The notes under the pieces were generated by a model, which was not told the origin of the DNA, made no database searches, and worked only from the letters and a program-made list of their open reading frames with translations. From positions 375,163 through 439,162 of the forward strand of contig NZ_CP006270.1 of the NCBI RefSeq assembly GCF_000737575.1: 64,000 nucleotides of DNA, written 5' to 3'. Source of the DNA: Synechococcus sp. KORDI-49 (GTDB lineage Bacteria; Cyanobacteriota; Cyanobacteriia; PCC-6307; Cyanobiaceae). The position numbers and the translations under genes are program-made. Of this stretch, positions 33,943-43,488 are shown one piece after another. Numbering within the stretch: position 1 is the stretch's first letter; the number at the start of each line of letters is the position of its first letter.

Positions 33943-34860
33943 ATGGCCGACCGTCTGGTTCGGGCAACGGCGGCAGGTGGCGGCATCCGGCTGGTGGCGG
34001 TGGCGACGACGGAGACCCTGCGGGAAGCCCGGGAGCGTCATGACCTCTCGTACCTGACGACCGTGATGCTCGGCAGAGGAATGAGTGCCGCACTGATGCT
34101 GGCCAGCTCGATGAAGGTGCGGCACGGACGGGTGAATCTGCGGATCAGCTCGGTCGGACCGCTGAAGGGAATGAGCGTGGATGCCGGGCGTGACGGAACG
34201 GTGCGTGGATACGTGGGCACCCCGCAGCTGGAACTGGATCCGATCGGTGATGGCCAGGGGGGCTACGGCTTCGACTTCAAGGGGGCAACCGGCACCGGTT
34301 ACCTGCATGTGGTGCGGGATGACGGCAAGGGAGAACCGTTCAGCAGCACCGTCGAACTGGTCAGTGGTGCCGTCGGTGAGGACGTGGCGTCCTTTCTGCT
34401 GCATTCCGAGCAGACCCCCTCTGCGGTCTTCGTCGGCGAACGCATCGACCGATCAGGGGTGAGGAGCAGTGGAGGACTGCTGGTGCAGGTGTTGCCGAAG
34501 GCGGCGGAGGAGCCCGCCCTCGTGGAGCTGCTGGAACAGCGCTGCCGTGAGATCACCGACTTCAGCGGCCGACTGGAGGAGCACGGGGACGCGCTCGAGG
34601 ATCTCCTTCGCGATGTCTTCCCAGACCTCGACCCCCACCCCCTGGAGGATGCCGCAGCCAACCAGGACGTTCGCTTTCACTGCCCCTGCAGCCGTCAGCG
34701 AAGCGTTGGCGCGCTGATGTTGCTGGGGCGGGAGGAACTGACCAACATGCTCGAGACCGATGGCATGGCTGAACTCATCTGTCATTTCTGCAATGCCCGT
34801 TATGAGATCAGCGGCGACGAACTGCGCGCCTTGATCGCCGACCAGACACCGGTGGCTTAA
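33943..34860 (+). CDS. hslO: Redox-regulated chaperone Hsp33
   Basis: A 305-residue cytosolic holdase activated by oxidation. The start [19 protein letters not shown] fits the family. The zinc/redox centre is complete near the C terminus: CPCS (CxC) and CHFC (CxxC) about 31 residues apart. [16 protein letters not shown] and [15 protein letters not shown] match the N-terminal domain. Its TAA overlaps the stop of the convergent CPP1-like gene by 3 bases. In a photosynthetic cell it would protect proteins under oxidative stress. Confidence 0.95.
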   Translation: MADRLVRATAAGGGIRLVAVATTETLREARERHDLSYLTTVMLGRGMSAALMLASSMKVRHGRVNLRISSVGPLKGMSVDAGRDGTVRGYVGTPQLELDPIGDGQGGYGFDFKGATGTGYLHVVRDDGKGEPFSSTVELVSGAVGEDVASFLLHSEQTPSAVFVGERIDRSGVRSSGGLLVQVLPKAAEEPALVELLEQRCREITDFSGRLEEHGDALEDLLRDVFPDLDPHPLEDAAANQDVRFHCPCSRQRSVGALMLLGREELTNMLETDGMAELICHFCNARYEISGDELRALIADQTPVA

Positions 34861-35558
34861 GCCAGCAGCAACGATGCGATCAGCAGCAGCAGAGCAGCTG
34901 GAATCGCCTGAATCTGATCACTGGCGAGCTGAAGCTGGGACAGGGCCGAAGGAGACAACGCCGAGACCAGCACAACGCCGGTGACCAGGCCGGCCACGAG
35001 CAGAAGGATCGTCCAGCCCAGCGAAGCCAGGGGGCGCCGACCGCGACGGATCTGGCTGAGGAAACAGCCGATGACGGCAAGCGCCAGGATCAGCTGAACG
35101 CTTCCGGGTGACAACAGCAGCAGCACGAGACCGAGGCCACCGGCGACCAGTCGCACGATCAGGCCACGCCCCTCAACCAGAGACCATTGCGGTGCCAGGC
35201 CGGAGAGAGCCGGGCCTGGATCGGGGAGACCGCTGCGGATCCGCTGCAGAACTCCGACAGCGGCAGGAGCGGAAGCAGCTGCAGCAGCAGTGCCGTCCTC
35301 GCGCTGTGATGCCGTGGCAGCAGCCGGGCTGAGCTGGCCCTGCTGACGATCCCGCAGTCGTGCCATCAAGACCGCGTCGTAAGCCGCTTCGATCCTCGCC
35401 CTGGCCTGGGGATCATCGTCGGCATCGCTGAGGCAGCGCTGCTTGGCGCTCTGAACCTGCTCGAAGCTGGCGCCCGCCGACAGCCCGAGCCGGGCATAGG
35501 GGTCATCGGAATCGGGTTGTGGACCGGATTCACCCACGGCTGCCATGACGGCGTTCAA
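34857..35558 (-). CDS. CPP1-like membrane protein with J-like domain
   Basis: A 233-residue protein of the CPP1-like (DUF3353) family. The N-terminal J-domain-like part has [26 protein letters not shown] and [14 protein letters not shown] but lacks the HPD tripeptide, as in this family. A Pro/Ala-rich linker is followed by about three to four membrane helices ([17 protein letters not shown] onward). In plants CPP1 stabilises protochlorophyllide oxidoreductase POR at the membrane. The window also holds a POR-like gene (48591-49586). ATG 35546 (MAAVG) is a possible alternative start. Confidence 0.87.
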   Translation of the reverse strand: MNAVMAAVGESGPQPDSDDPYARLGLSAGASFEQVQSAKQRCLSDADDDPQARARIEAAYDAVLMARLRDRQQGQLSPAAATASQREDGTAAAAASAPAAVGVLQRIRSGLPDPGPALSGLAPQWSLVEGRGLIVRLVAGGLGLVLLLLSPGSVQLILALAVIGCFLSQIRRGRRPLASLGWTILLLVAGLVTGVVLVSALSPSALSQLQLASDQIQAIPAALLLLIASLLLA

Positions 35559-35588
35559 CCAACTGCAGTTGAGCGTATCGACAGCAGC

Positions 35589-35810
35589 TCAGAACAGGGG
35601 GGCTGCGTGTCGGAACCCTTCACTGCCCTCCAGGCGCTCACGGCAATGGAGAGCTTCGCTGCGGTTCAACCACTGGCGTCGCTTGATCAGCGGCATCTGG
35701 GGTGGAAGGTGATAACCCTCCACCATCTCCACAGGTTCGCTGGCCCCGCGGAAGCAGACGTATTCGGTTCCGCCGTCCGACGTGCTTCGCACAAGCCAGA
35801 GACTGTCCAA
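35589..35810 (-). CDS. 73-residue hypothetical protein
   Basis: A small soluble protein: MDSLWLVRSTSDGGTEYVCF, then RGASEPVEMVEGYHLPP, a basic IKRRQWLNRSEALHCRERL and a short tail. The beta-like first half followed by a basic helix is plausible for a folded microprotein. No family recognised. It lies 30 bases upstream of the CPP1-like gene on the same strand. Confidence 0.6.
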   Translation of the reverse strand: MDSLWLVRSTSDGGTEYVCFRGASEPVEMVEGYHLPPQMPLIKRRQWLNRSEALHCRERLEGSEGFRHAAPLF

Positions 35811-35988
35811 CGGATCGTTGTGGTGAGTCGGTGCAGTCTGGCGATGAAGTCAGAGGCCCGCGAGGAGATCCGCGGTTGCTCACCCGCCCCCGCTTGATGC
35901 ATCAGCGCTGAAACGAGCGTGAAGAACGCCTGCCCGCGCTTGACAAAGGTTAAAGGCGGGTTAACAGTGAATCAATTGGGCTAGAGGG

Positions 35989-36147
35989 ATGAACACTCTT
36001 CAGGAACTCCTGTCGCTGATGACGATTGAGGAGAAAGCCAGAACCTGTCGCAACCGCACCGAAGCGCAGCAATGGATTCGGCGCGCTGAACTGGCGCGGA
36101 AACATCTGTGGGGAACCACCGAAGCGATGCACTTCAGTTCCCACTGA
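35989..36147 (+). CDS. 52-residue helical small protein
   Basis: ATG at 35989, preceded by GAGG, encodes 52 residues: MNTLQELLSLMTIEEKARTC, then RNRTEAQQWIRRAELARKHL and WGTTEAMHFSSH. It is charged and helical throughout. An AT-rich promoter-like spacer (GGTTAAAGGCGGGTTAACAGTG, 35947-35968) precedes it, containing the repeat GGTTAA. Not recognised; too short for most gene callers. Confidence 0.6.
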   Translation: MNTLQELLSLMTIEEKARTCRNRTEAQQWIRRAELARKHLWGTTEAMHFSSH

Positions 36148-36162
36148 TCAGCACGGTGGCGA

Positions 36163-37809
36163 TCAGAGGCTGATCGGCTCCACACCGCTGACCACCGGAG
36201 CCACATTGCTGAGAGCGAGATCAGGATGATCTTCCTTGAGCTGATTGAGGTTCCACTCGTTCTTGAACAGCAGGACAGGCCGATTCCAGGCGTCACGCAC
36301 TGTCTTGCAGTTGAAGATGCGTCCCACCTTCTCGAGTTCCGACCAGCCCCCCGACACCCATCGCGCCACCTGGAAGCCAAGAGGCTCTAAACGGGTCTCA
36401 ACGCCGTACTCATGCTCGAGCCGATGTTGAACCACCTCCAGCTGCAGCTGACCGACGGCCGCCAGGATCGGGTCACGCTTGCTTTCATCGGTGTCGTAGA
36501 GGATCTGAACAGCGCCCTCTTCCCGCAATTCATTCACCCCTTTGCGGAAATTCTTGAATGCTGAGGGATTGGGATTCCGCAGCCAGCTGAAGATCTCCGG
36601 GCTGAAGCAGGGAATTCCTTCGTATTCCACCTTCGGCCCCACATAGAGGGTGTCGCCGATCGAGAACATGCCGGGGTTGTTCAGACCGATCACATCACCT
36701 GGGTAGGCGTCTTCCACTACCGCTCGATCCTGTCCGAACAGCTTCTGGGGCCGCGACAGACGGATCGCCTTGCCCGTCCGGGCGTGCTTCACGGTCATGT
36801 CCTTCTCGAAGCGACCGCTGCAGACCCGAACAAAGGCGACCCGATCCCGGTGCCGAGGATCCATGTTCGCCTGCAGTTTGAACACGAATCCGCTGAACCC
36901 CTCACGCAGGGGGTCCACCAGGCCATCACTGCTGGATCGGGCGATCGGACGCTGGGCCATTTCCAGAAACGCGTCCAGGAAGGGACGCACACCGAAGTTG
37001 GTCATTGCGGAGCCGAAGAACACGGGGGTGAGGTCTCCGGAATGCACCGCCTCCAGATCCAGTTCAGCGCCGGCGACATCGAGAAGCTCCATCTCTTCCA
37101 CCGCCAGATCGAGCAGCTCAGGCTCCACCAGCTCGCGCAGAGCAGGGTCATCCAGGGTCAGGCGCCGCTCGCTGGCCTGTCGGCCCCGTTCCGCACGGCT
37201 GAACAGCACCACTTCACGACTGCGACGGTCGATCACGCCACGGAACTGCTCGCCACTGCCGATCGGCCAGTTCACAGCCCAGGGGATCAGCTCCAGTTCC
37301 GATTCGATCTCATCGAGCAGCGACAACGGCTCCCGACCGGGACGGTCCATCTTGTTGATGAAGGTGAAGATCGGGATCTGGCGCATGCGACAGACCTCGA
37401 ACAACTTGCGGGTCTGCGGCTCGAGTCCCTTGGCGGCGTCCTCCAGCATCACGGCGTTGTCAGCGGCCGCCAGGGTCCTGTAGGTGTCCTCCGAAAAATC
37501 CTGGTGGCCCGGAGTATCCAGAAGATTGATGGTGGTGGCGTCGTAGTCGAACTGGAGAACGGTGGAGGTAATCGAGATGCCTCTCTGCTTCTCAAGTTCC
37601 ATCCAGTCGGATGTGACCTTGCGCTGCTCCCCCCGGGCCTTCACAGCACCGGCCTGCTGAATCGCACCGCCGTAGAGCAGCAGCTTCTCGGTGAGAGTCG
37701 TCTTGCCGGCATCCGGGTGGGAAATGATCGCGAAATTGCGGCGCCGATCCACCGCCTCAGCGACCGCAGCGCCGGGATCAGACTCCGCAGCAGAGGTGCT
37801 CAAGCTCAT
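36163..37809 (-). CDS. prfC: Peptide chain release factor 3
   Basis: A 548-residue translational GTPase that recycles RF1 and RF2 from the ribosome. G1 is [16 protein letters not shown]2 region has [12 protein letters not shown]3 DTPGHQDF, G4 NKMD in FINKMDRPG, and the RF3-specific C-terminal domain includes [18 protein letters not shown] and [18 protein letters not shown]. Length is normal. It is the downstream partner of the methyltransferase gene on the same strand (9 bases apart). Confidence 0.97.
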   Translation of the reverse strand: MSLSTSAAESDPGAAVAEAVDRRRNFAIISHPDAGKTTLTEKLLLYGGAIQQAGAVKARGEQRKVTSDWMELEKQRGISITSTVLQFDYDATTINLLDTPGHQDFSEDTYRTLAAADNAVMLEDAAKGLEPQTRKLFEVCRMRQIPIFTFINKMDRPGREPLSLLDEIESELELIPWAVNWPIGSGEQFRGVIDRRSREVVLFSRAERGRQASERRLTLDDPALRELVEPELLDLAVEEMELLDVAGAELDLEAVHSGDLTPVFFGSAMTNFGVRPFLDAFLEMAQRPIARSSSDGLVDPLREGFSGFVFKLQANMDPRHRDRVAFVRVCSGRFEKDMTVKHARTGKAIRLSRPQKLFGQDRAVVEDAYPGDVIGLNNPGMFSIGDTLYVGPKVEYEGIPCFSPEIFSWLRNPNPSAFKNFRKGVNELREEGAVQILYDTDESKRDPILAAVGQLQLEVVQHRLEHEYGVETRLEPLGFQVARWVSGGWSELEKVGRIFNCKTVRDAWNRPVLLFKNEWNLNQLKEDHPDLALSNVAPVVSGVEPISL

Positions 37810-37818
37810 CGTGTTGCG

Positions 37819-38502
37819 TCAATCCACCAAGCCTGACACCACCAGATAGCGGTCGTTCTCCGCGCGGACATTCAGGCCATTCAGATCAGCAGCCGCGAGC
37901 TGAGCCTCGACTTCGGAAACCTCGAAAGCGGCCTGAAGAGACGCCAGGAAATCCCTCACCAGCAGTTGCGGACCGTCCGGGAGATGACGCTCCTGGAGCT
38001 GCCGGGCCTCCATCAGAGTTGCGGGACGGCGCAGATCCCGGTGCAGAACCCGGCAACCCGGAGCAGCGAGAACGCGGGTGAGCGACCAGAGAAGTCCGGG
38101 CTGATGCAGATGGTGCAGCAGGCTGTTGCTGACAATCAGATCGGCACGTCCGAGCAGCTCAGGCAGATCACCCCTCTGCAGATCCTGAAGCGAGGCTTGC
38201 TGCCAGCGCACCGTGAGGCCCGCGGCGGCAGCGCGCTGAGCCGCAACAGACAGCATGGAACCGGCGCCGTCCACCCCAACAAGCTCAGCGGAGGGATGCG
38301 ATACCGCCAGCGGCAGGGTGATGTTGCCTGGTCCGCAACCGAGGTCGATGAACAGAGGAGCTTCCGGCAATGCTGGGGACCGCGCCAGCAGGGACTCGAT
38401 CAGGGCGAGGGTGTGGCGATCTCCGTCGCTGAAATCCGCCTGCGCATAAGCCTGCACCTGCTGCGGATCGTCCATGAGTTCCGGCTCGCAAACACGCTGC
38501 AT
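37819..38502 (-). CDS. SAM-dependent class I methyltransferase
   Basis: About 227 residues from ATG at 38502 (MQRVCEPELMDDPQQVQAYAQADF). SAM motif I is FIDLGCGPGNITLPLA, the acidic strand-2 residue is in ELVGVDGAGSML, and motif IV-like ADLIVSNSLLHHLHQP is clear. The substrate is not predictable; it resembles small-molecule or trans-aconitate-like methyltransferases. The frame stays open upstream into nrdJ on the other strand, but that part is a shadow. It lies 114 bases from the divergent nrdJ. Confidence 0.87.
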   Translation of the reverse strand: MQRVCEPELMDDPQQVQAYAQADFSDGDRHTLALIESLLARSPALPEAPLFIDLGCGPGNITLPLAVSHPSAELVGVDGAGSMLSVAAQRAAAAGLTVRWQQASLQDLQRGDLPELLGRADLIVSNSLLHHLHQPGLLWSLTRVLAAPGCRVLHRDLRRPATLMEARQLQERHLPDGPQLLVRDFLASLQAAFEVSEVEAQLAAADLNGLNVRAENDRYLVVSGLVD

Positions 38503-38616
38503 TGGATGAAGGCTGAGGGCACCAGTCTGAGCAGGACACTGCTGATGGTGGAAAACGGGCCTTGCTGACCCCATTGGTGGCGTTAGGGTTTCGACAACTC
38601 CAGTGCTCAGCTGCAC

Positions 38617-40944
38617 GTGACCCTCACTCCGAATCGCGTGGCGCTCCACGCGGGAGAGATCGCCAGCTTTGGCGATTTCCCCGCTACCGCCCCCGCCGCC
38701 AACCCTGTCTTCTACCGCACCTACAGCCGCCGTATTCCTGAAGGGCGTGAGAGCTGGGCACAGGTTGGCCAACGGAATCTCGAAGGCCTGCGCAAACTCG
38801 GCAATCTCAATCAGCAGGAACTGGATCTGCTGGCACGCATGCAGGCAGAGAAGAAGGCTCTTCCCTCGGGCCGCTGGCTGTGGATCGGCGGCACGGGCTG
38901 GATTGAGCAACCGGTGAATTTCTCGGGTGCCTACAACTGCACCTCCACCAACCTGGTGGACTGGCAGGCCTTTGGTCTGATGATGGACCTCGCCATGATG
39001 GGCTGCGGCACCGGGGCCATCATCGAGCCGCACCTGATCGATCGCCTTCCGGTCGTGCGCAACAGACTCAAGGTGGTGTCGGTTTCCGATATCGGAGTCA
39101 CCCCTGCAGGACAGCGCCAGGACGAGTGCACCCATCGCATCGAGGGCAACCGGGTCACCATCAAGGTGGGCGATACCCGTCGGGGCTGGGTGGACAGCTA
39201 CCAGCTGATGCTGGAACTGTGCAGCGATGAACGGTTCGATGGCGGACTGATCGAGATCGAGGTTGATCTCAACGACGTACGCCCGGTCGGCGAAACCCTG
39301 AAGGGCTTCGGTGGCATGGCCAACCCGGTGAAGCTGAAGGATCTGTACGGACGGGTGGAACGGCTGCTCAACAAGGCGATCGGCAGACGCCTCACCTCCG
39401 TGGAGTGCTGCCTGCTGATCGACGAAGCGGCCGTCACCATCGTGGCCGGCAACATCCGTCGCAGTGCGGGGATGCGTCAGTTCGCCGCCGATGACGATGC
39501 GGCGTCATCAGCCAAGGACAACCTCTGGCAACAGGATGAACAGGGCAACTGGCGGATCGACCCTGAGCGCGATGCCCTGCGCATGGCGAATCACACGCGG
39601 GTTTATCACACGCGCCCAAGCCGCGATGTGGTGCTGGCGGCTGTCACCAAGCAGTTCCACTCCGGCGAGGGCGCCATTCAGTTCGCACCCGAAGCAATCG
39701 CCCGCTCCAATGCCGACCTGCTGAGCACCCCTGAACTTCGCCAGGAATTCATTGAGATCTACTGCGATCAGGGTCGTGATGAGGCCGGCCGCTGGTTGCG
39801 CCTGCACAACAGCGACATGAGCGAGGCAGAACTGGACCATCGCCTCGGCCGCTACGGACTCAACCCCTGCGGAGAAATCCTCGGTGCCGATTTCCACTGC
39901 AATCTGGCGGAGATCCATCTGAATCAGATCGATCCGAGCGATGAGGAGGGGCAGGCTGATGCCTTCCGTGCAGCCGCCCTTTCCGTGGCCTGTCTGTTGA
40001 ACCACCGCTTCGAGGTGGAGCGTTATCGCCAGAGCCGCGAATGGGACCCGATCGTGGGTGTCAGCTTCACGGGCCTGTTCGATTTCTTCGTGCATGCCTT
40101 CGGCACCCCCTGGTTGCAGTGGTGGGAGGCCGGACGTCCGGACACCGAGGAAGGCCTGGCGTTCAAGGCACAGGAGGCGGCCTACCTGAGCCGTTGGAAG
40201 CAGGTGGTGAACGACACCGTCTGGGACTACTGCGATCGCCACGGCCTGCGCCGTCCGAACCGCTGCACCACCGTTCAACCGGCAGGAACCAAGAGCCTGC
40301 TCACCGGTGCAGCCCCTGGCTGGCATCCCCCCAAGGCCCAGCGCTTTATTCGCCGGATCACCTTCCGCAAGAACGACCCGGTGGCGATGGCCTGCATGGA
40401 CTACGGCTACACCGTGGTTCCCTCCCAGTCGGACAAGGACGACCAGGGCCGGCTGCTGGATGATCCGTTTGATCCCCGCTGCACCGAATGGCTGGTGGAA
40501 ATCCCCACCGAAGTGAGCTGGGCCAATCTGCCTGGAGCCGATGCCGTCGACATCAACGGCTTCTCGGCCATGGCCCAGTTTGATTTCTACATGCAGGTGC
40601 AGCGCCACTACACCGCCCACAACACCTCTGCCACGATCGAATTCCGCGAGCACGAGATCGAGCCCCTGGCCGACGCGCTCCATGGAGCGATGCTCCATGG
40701 AGATGGCTACATCTCGGCAGCTCTGCTGGCTCGATTCGACGCCAATGCCACATTCCCACGCCTGCCTTTCGAGCCGATCGACGCAGCGACCTACGAGAGA
40801 ATGCAGTCTGAGGTGGTGCAGAGACGCGTCAGCAGCGACTTCTTTGCTGCCTTGAAGCGATACGACATGGGCGAGATTGCAGAAGCAGGTCCTGCCGGCT
40901 GTGATTCGGACAAGTGCTTATTGCCTCTGTCAAAACCCAGCTGA
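38617..40944 (+). CDS. nrdJ: Adenosylcobalamin-dependent ribonucleotide reductase (class II, monomeric)
   Basis: A 775-residue monomeric class II reductase that reduces ribonucleoside triphosphates using adenosylcobalamin, needing no oxygen or NrdB. GTG start (GTGACCCTC). Recognisable parts: FSGAYNCTSTNLVDW (first active-site Cys), VAGNIRRSAGMRQF, the radical Cys in LNPCGEILG, and the C-terminal redox Cys pair CDSDKC. It belongs to the Lactobacillus leichmannii type common in picocyanobacteria. It makes the cell's DNA precursor supply B12-dependent. A strong terminator follows. Confidence 0.95.
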   Translation: MTLTPNRVALHAGEIASFGDFPATAPAANPVFYRTYSRRIPEGRESWAQVGQRNLEGLRKLGNLNQQELDLLARMQAEKKALPSGRWLWIGGTGWIEQPVNFSGAYNCTSTNLVDWQAFGLMMDLAMMGCGTGAIIEPHLIDRLPVVRNRLKVVSVSDIGVTPAGQRQDECTHRIEGNRVTIKVGDTRRGWVDSYQLMLELCSDERFDGGLIEIEVDLNDVRPVGETLKGFGGMANPVKLKDLYGRVERLLNKAIGRRLTSVECCLLIDEAAVTIVAGNIRRSAGMRQFAADDDAASSAKDNLWQQDEQGNWRIDPERDALRMANHTRVYHTRPSRDVVLAAVTKQFHSGEGAIQFAPEAIARSNADLLSTPELRQEFIEIYCDQGRDEAGRWLRLHNSDMSEAELDHRLGRYGLNPCGEILGADFHCNLAEIHLNQIDPSDEEGQADAFRAAALSVACLLNHRFEVERYRQSREWDPIVGVSFTGLFDFFVHAFGTPWLQWWEAGRPDTEEGLAFKAQEAAYLSRWKQVVNDTVWDYCDRHGLRRPNRCTTVQPAGTKSLLTGAAPGWHPPKAQRFIRRITFRKNDPVAMACMDYGYTVVPSQSDKDDQGRLLDDPFDPRCTEWLVEIPTEVSWANLPGADAVDINGFSAMAQFDFYMQVQRHYTAHNTSATIEFREHEIEPLADALHGAMLHGDGYISAALLARFDANATFPRLPFEPIDAATYERMQSEVVQRRVSSDFFAALKRYDMGEIAEAGPAGCDSDKCLLPLSKPS

Positions 40945-40972
40945 AGATCAACGTTGCTGACAATCAAACAAC

Positions 40973-41000
40973 AAGGAGGCATTGATTGCCTCCTTTTTTG
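40973..41000 (+). terminator. Rho-independent terminator of nrdJ
   Basis: AAGGAGGCA (40973-40981), loop TTGAT, TGCCTCCTT (40987-40995), then a T-tract. The stem is 9 bp and GC-rich in its core. It lies about 30 bases after the nrdJ stop. Confidence 0.9.
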
Positions 41001-41192
41001 TGTTCATGAGAACAACGGCTTGCACGGAACAACCCCAAAGTCGCGAGAAATTCATTTTTAATTCTACTTTTCGCAAAACAGGCGTTCCAGAGAGCCGGTG
41101 ATTTAATTTTTTCGACATGTTCTAGTCCGCCGGTGGTTACTAATCTTTGATGGGTGAATCTCTTTCTTCATCCTTCGTTCGTTCCCTGAACC

Positions 41193-42383
41193 ATGAAATC
41201 CTGTCTAGATCCTCGGCTTTGCTTTGGGGCAGCACTGCTTCTCCTGGCACCGCTTGCGGCGAACGCTCAAAGCATCGCCGGGTCCGATGACCCCAACATG
41301 TCTGGTACCACCCAGCGCATGTTCATCATCAACGCCACCACCCCCGGTGGACTGACCTTCTCGGGCGCCGGTACTGCCACCTTCAACAACGCAGTTGGCA
41401 CCTCCAACCAGTTCAACGTCGGCTCCAACACCAGCATCGGTGTGAACGCCAGCGTGTCTGCGACTCAGGAATTTGACGGTCTGTCCCTGGGTGTGATGCA
41501 GCTGGGTGCAGGCAGCAGCCTGATGCAGACCAACGGCACCTCCTCCTCCGCTGCTGCCACCCAGGCCGCTTCTGCTGCCGCCAACTCGGTTGCAACGGAA
41601 ACTGCTCAGCGTGAATCCCACTCCACTGGTTGGGAATCAGCCACGACAGCGACGAACCTGTCCTCTACCACAACCGGTAATTACGGCAGCTACGACCGGA
41701 ATGGTGATTGGCAGTGGTCTGCTGATTACGACAGCGCATGGGGCGATCTGGATGCCTCCGTCCAGGCTTCCTATGGATCTGAGGGAAGAACTGCTTACGA
41801 AACCGAGCAGAGCAACTTCAAACAGTTCAAGAACGCCTACACACAGGCCTACAACCAGAACTACAACGCGAGTTACAGCTCTGCTTACAACAACGTCATC
41901 ACCAACAGTTCCTCCACGGCTACCGAGTCGTCGGCGACCGGAATCATCAAAGGTGATTTCCAGTCCACTGAGGATTCTGTGACCGCCATCGGTCAGGAAG
42001 GTCAGCTGGGTGCCATCGTGAATTCCGCTTTGGCAGCCGCGAACAGCACCAACGACACCACCGGTGGTGCATCCTGGACCGCTGCTTTCAACGCAGCGTA
42101 TGAGGCTGGCTATCAGCAGTCCGTCGGTCAGACCAGCACTGTCAGCGACAGTCAGGTTGCCATCGAAGGTCTGGGTGCCATCGCCAGCGTGAACGCCGAT
42201 GAGGCCTCCAGTTTCACCGTGAACCTGGATCGCCTGGAAGCGTTCAAGTCCACCGGCACGCAGCAGAATTCTTCTGCGACCGCCAACGGTTCTGCCACAG
42301 CGACGTTGTCCACCAACTCCTTCGCGACTCAGAACAACCAGCGCACCGCGTCCGCCTTCATGCAGGCCTTCGCTGCTGACTGA
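41193..42383 (+). CDS. Exported Ala/Ser/Thr/Asn-rich low-complexity protein
   Basis: A 396-residue protein with a signal peptide (FGAALLLLAPLAANAQS, cleavage near residue 25). The mature chain is dominated by Ser, Thr, Ala, Asn, Gly and Gln, with few charged residues. There is a Tyr/Asn/Gln-rich stretch (FKQFKNAYTQAYNQNYNASY) and repeated AAFNAAYEAGYQQS-like segments, and FSGAGTATFNNAVGT suggests beta strands. Codon choice is strongly biased to C-ending codons, as in highly expressed genes. It has its own terminator and a 190-base upstream region. No family known to me; a surface or extracellular structural role is inferred. Confidence 0.88.
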   Translation: MKSCLDPRLCFGAALLLLAPLAANAQSIAGSDDPNMSGTTQRMFIINATTPGGLTFSGAGTATFNNAVGTSNQFNVGSNTSIGVNASVSATQEFDGLSLGVMQLGAGSSLMQTNGTSSSAAATQAASAAANSVATETAQRESHSTGWESATTATNLSSTTTGNYGSYDRNGDWQWSADYDSAWGDLDASVQASYGSEGRTAYETEQSNFKQFKNAYTQAYNQNYNASYSSAYNNVITNSSSTATESSATGIIKGDFQSTEDSVTAIGQEGQLGAIVNSALAAANSTNDTTGGASWTAAFNAAYEAGYQQSVGQTSTVSDSQVAIEGLGAIASVNADEASSFTVNLDRLEAFKSTGTQQNSSATANGSATATLSTNSFATQNNQRTASAFMQAFAAD

Positions 42384-42407
42384 TCTGATCGCTTGATCTA
42401 ATCAGGA

Positions 42408-42434
42408 GGGGAGGGGCTTCGGCCCCTCCTTTTT
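42408..42434 (+). terminator. Rho-independent terminator with TTCG tetraloop
   Basis: GGAGGGGC (42410-42417), loop TTCG, GCCCCTCC (42422-42429), then TTTTT. An 8-bp GC stem with the stable UUCG loop, 26 bases after the exported-protein stop. It is one of the strongest terminators in the window, in keeping with a highly transcribed gene. Confidence 0.93.
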
Positions 42435-42794
42435 CATGGCCAAACAATGAGAATTCCTCGCAACATCATTCTCACCACCAACTCACCGGAAGCGGGACCC
42501 GATGAAAGACAGAGGACATGACATCCGTCAGAGGGCGTGAACGAGTCCGTCAACACTGCCAACCAAGAAAAACGTTATTGTTCTTGCAAAAAGAAGATTT
42601 AACAGGTCGATAGCATTCGTATTTTGCAAAAAGCAGTTACCACCAACACGAAGAATATCTCTTTGAGGATCAGCCTTCCGACTCTTGATGGGTGAAACAG
42701 TCGCTCGATGAACGCCATTGAGATGTTGATCGGCAGGTCTGAACAGCTGCGAACACCTTGCTAAAGTGGTGGTCGTGATCTTGATCACGGTCAG
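42435..42794. other. Intergenic stretch of about 360 bases before tRNA-Ser
   Basis: No supported coding region. Reverse-strand frames here overlap the tRNA and lack protein-like composition. A perfect 7-base inverted repeat CGTGATC/GATCACG lies at 42774-42789, ending 5 bases before the tRNA, and may be an operator or a processing hairpin. Confidence 0.6.
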
Positions 42795-42879
42795 GGAGAG
42801 GTGGTCGAGTGGTTGATGGCTCTGGTCTTGAAAACCAGCGAGGTGCAAGCCTCCGCGGGTTCGAATCCCGCCCTCTCCG
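42795..42879 (+). tRNA. tRNA-Ser (anticodon TGA)
   Basis: An 85-base type II tRNA. The acceptor GGAGAGG (42795-42801) pairs with CCTCTCC (42872-42878), discriminator G at 42879. The anticodon arm CTGGT-CTTGAAA-ACCAG gives TGA, reading UCA/UCN Ser codons. The long variable arm (GCGAGGTGCAAGCCTCCGC) fits tRNA-Ser, and the T-arm is GCGGG-TTCGAAT-CCCGC. The 3' CCA is not encoded. Confidence 0.97.
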
Positions 42880-42902
42880 CTTTCTTCCTTAAACGCTGCT
42901 CC

Positions 42903-43118
42903 TCAGGGCTCAATGACCTGCGGGAGGCCAAAAACTTCAGCGCATCCTGAAAGGTCCTCCGCCAGCACAGTCTCGATATAGGGATCCCCGAGCAGATACT
43001 CCTCGCACTGCTCGAAGGGCGTCATTCCCGTGTACCAGTCCCAGGCGTCATCGCCACCGGCGGCTCGCACCGGAGAGGAGCTGAAAAGCGCTGCTGCCAG
43101 AAGGAGCCAGAGCCGCAT
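42903..43118 (-). CDS. Small exported protein
   Basis: About 71 residues from ATG at 43118; a GTG six bases upstream is an alternative. A signal peptide spans residues 1-21 (MRLWLLLAAALFSSSPVRAA). The mature part is acidic with two Cys residues (FEQCEEYLLGDPYIETVL and SGCAEVFG) that could form one disulfide. It is convergent with tRNA-Ser. No family recognised. Confidence 0.7.
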   Translation of the reverse strand: MRLWLLLAAALFSSSPVRAAGGDDAWDWYTGMTPFEQCEEYLLGDPYIETVLAEDLSGCAEVFGLPQVIEP

Positions 43119-43249
43119 GTGCACCTTGCGTCACACCAGCAATTCTTGCGCAGACGCTCTGAATAGACCCCGAAGCCACCTCGAAGACACTTCAGAGTTG
43201 CTTCCTGGTGACTGCTGAGCTACTTTTGGGTTGCTCAGAAGAGCCGCTG

Positions 43250-43486
43250 ATGATCAAAACCGCCACTCGCGAAAACCAGGTGAAGCTCACGGTCTCCGTG
43301 CCACCAAGCCTGCATGTGCTGCTGCGAAGCTGGGCTCTGTGCGAGGGCCGCGAGCTCACCAGTGTTGTGCTTCAGTGCGTCGAACTCTCCATCCGGCAGC
43401 TCAAGAGCAACGGCTCCATCCCCAGCGCCGCCATCCGCAATTACGAAACGGCCTGCGACGAACGCCTTGCCATCGGAGGCCTCTGA
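43250..43486 (+). CDS. RHH-like small protein
   Basis: About 78 residues from ATG at 43250 (MIKTATRENQVKLTVSVPPS); a start at 43208 is open but adds unlikely sequence. The pattern strand-helix-helix, QVKLTVSVPPSLHVLLRSWALCEGRELTSVVLQCVELSIRQL, resembles the ribbon-helix-helix fold of CopG/Arc regulators, where the strand contacts DNA. It lies 2 bases before the next gene, an arrangement seen in regulator-effector pairs. Its target is unknown. Confidence 0.75.
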   Translation: MIKTATRENQVKLTVSVPPSLHVLLRSWALCEGRELTSVVLQCVELSIRQLKSNGSIPSAAIRNYETACDERLAIGGL

Positions 43487-43488
43487 CC

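Noticed and set aside
35687..35902. 71-codon reverse frame next to the CPP1-like gene
   Set aside because: Overlaps a better-supported frame at 35589-35810 and reads like a shadow (Trp/Arg-rich).
36784..37836. 350-codon open frame antisense to prfC
   Set aside because: Shadow of prfC; low-complexity basic composition and no family match.
38503..39135. Upstream extension of the methyltransferase frame into nrdJ
   Set aside because: The extension is antisense to the nrdJ start and adds over 200 residues without methyltransferase character; ATG 38502 fits the family.
42528..42848. 106-codon reverse frame overlapping tRNA-Ser
   Set aside because: It runs through the tRNA gene and has no domain or signal peptide.
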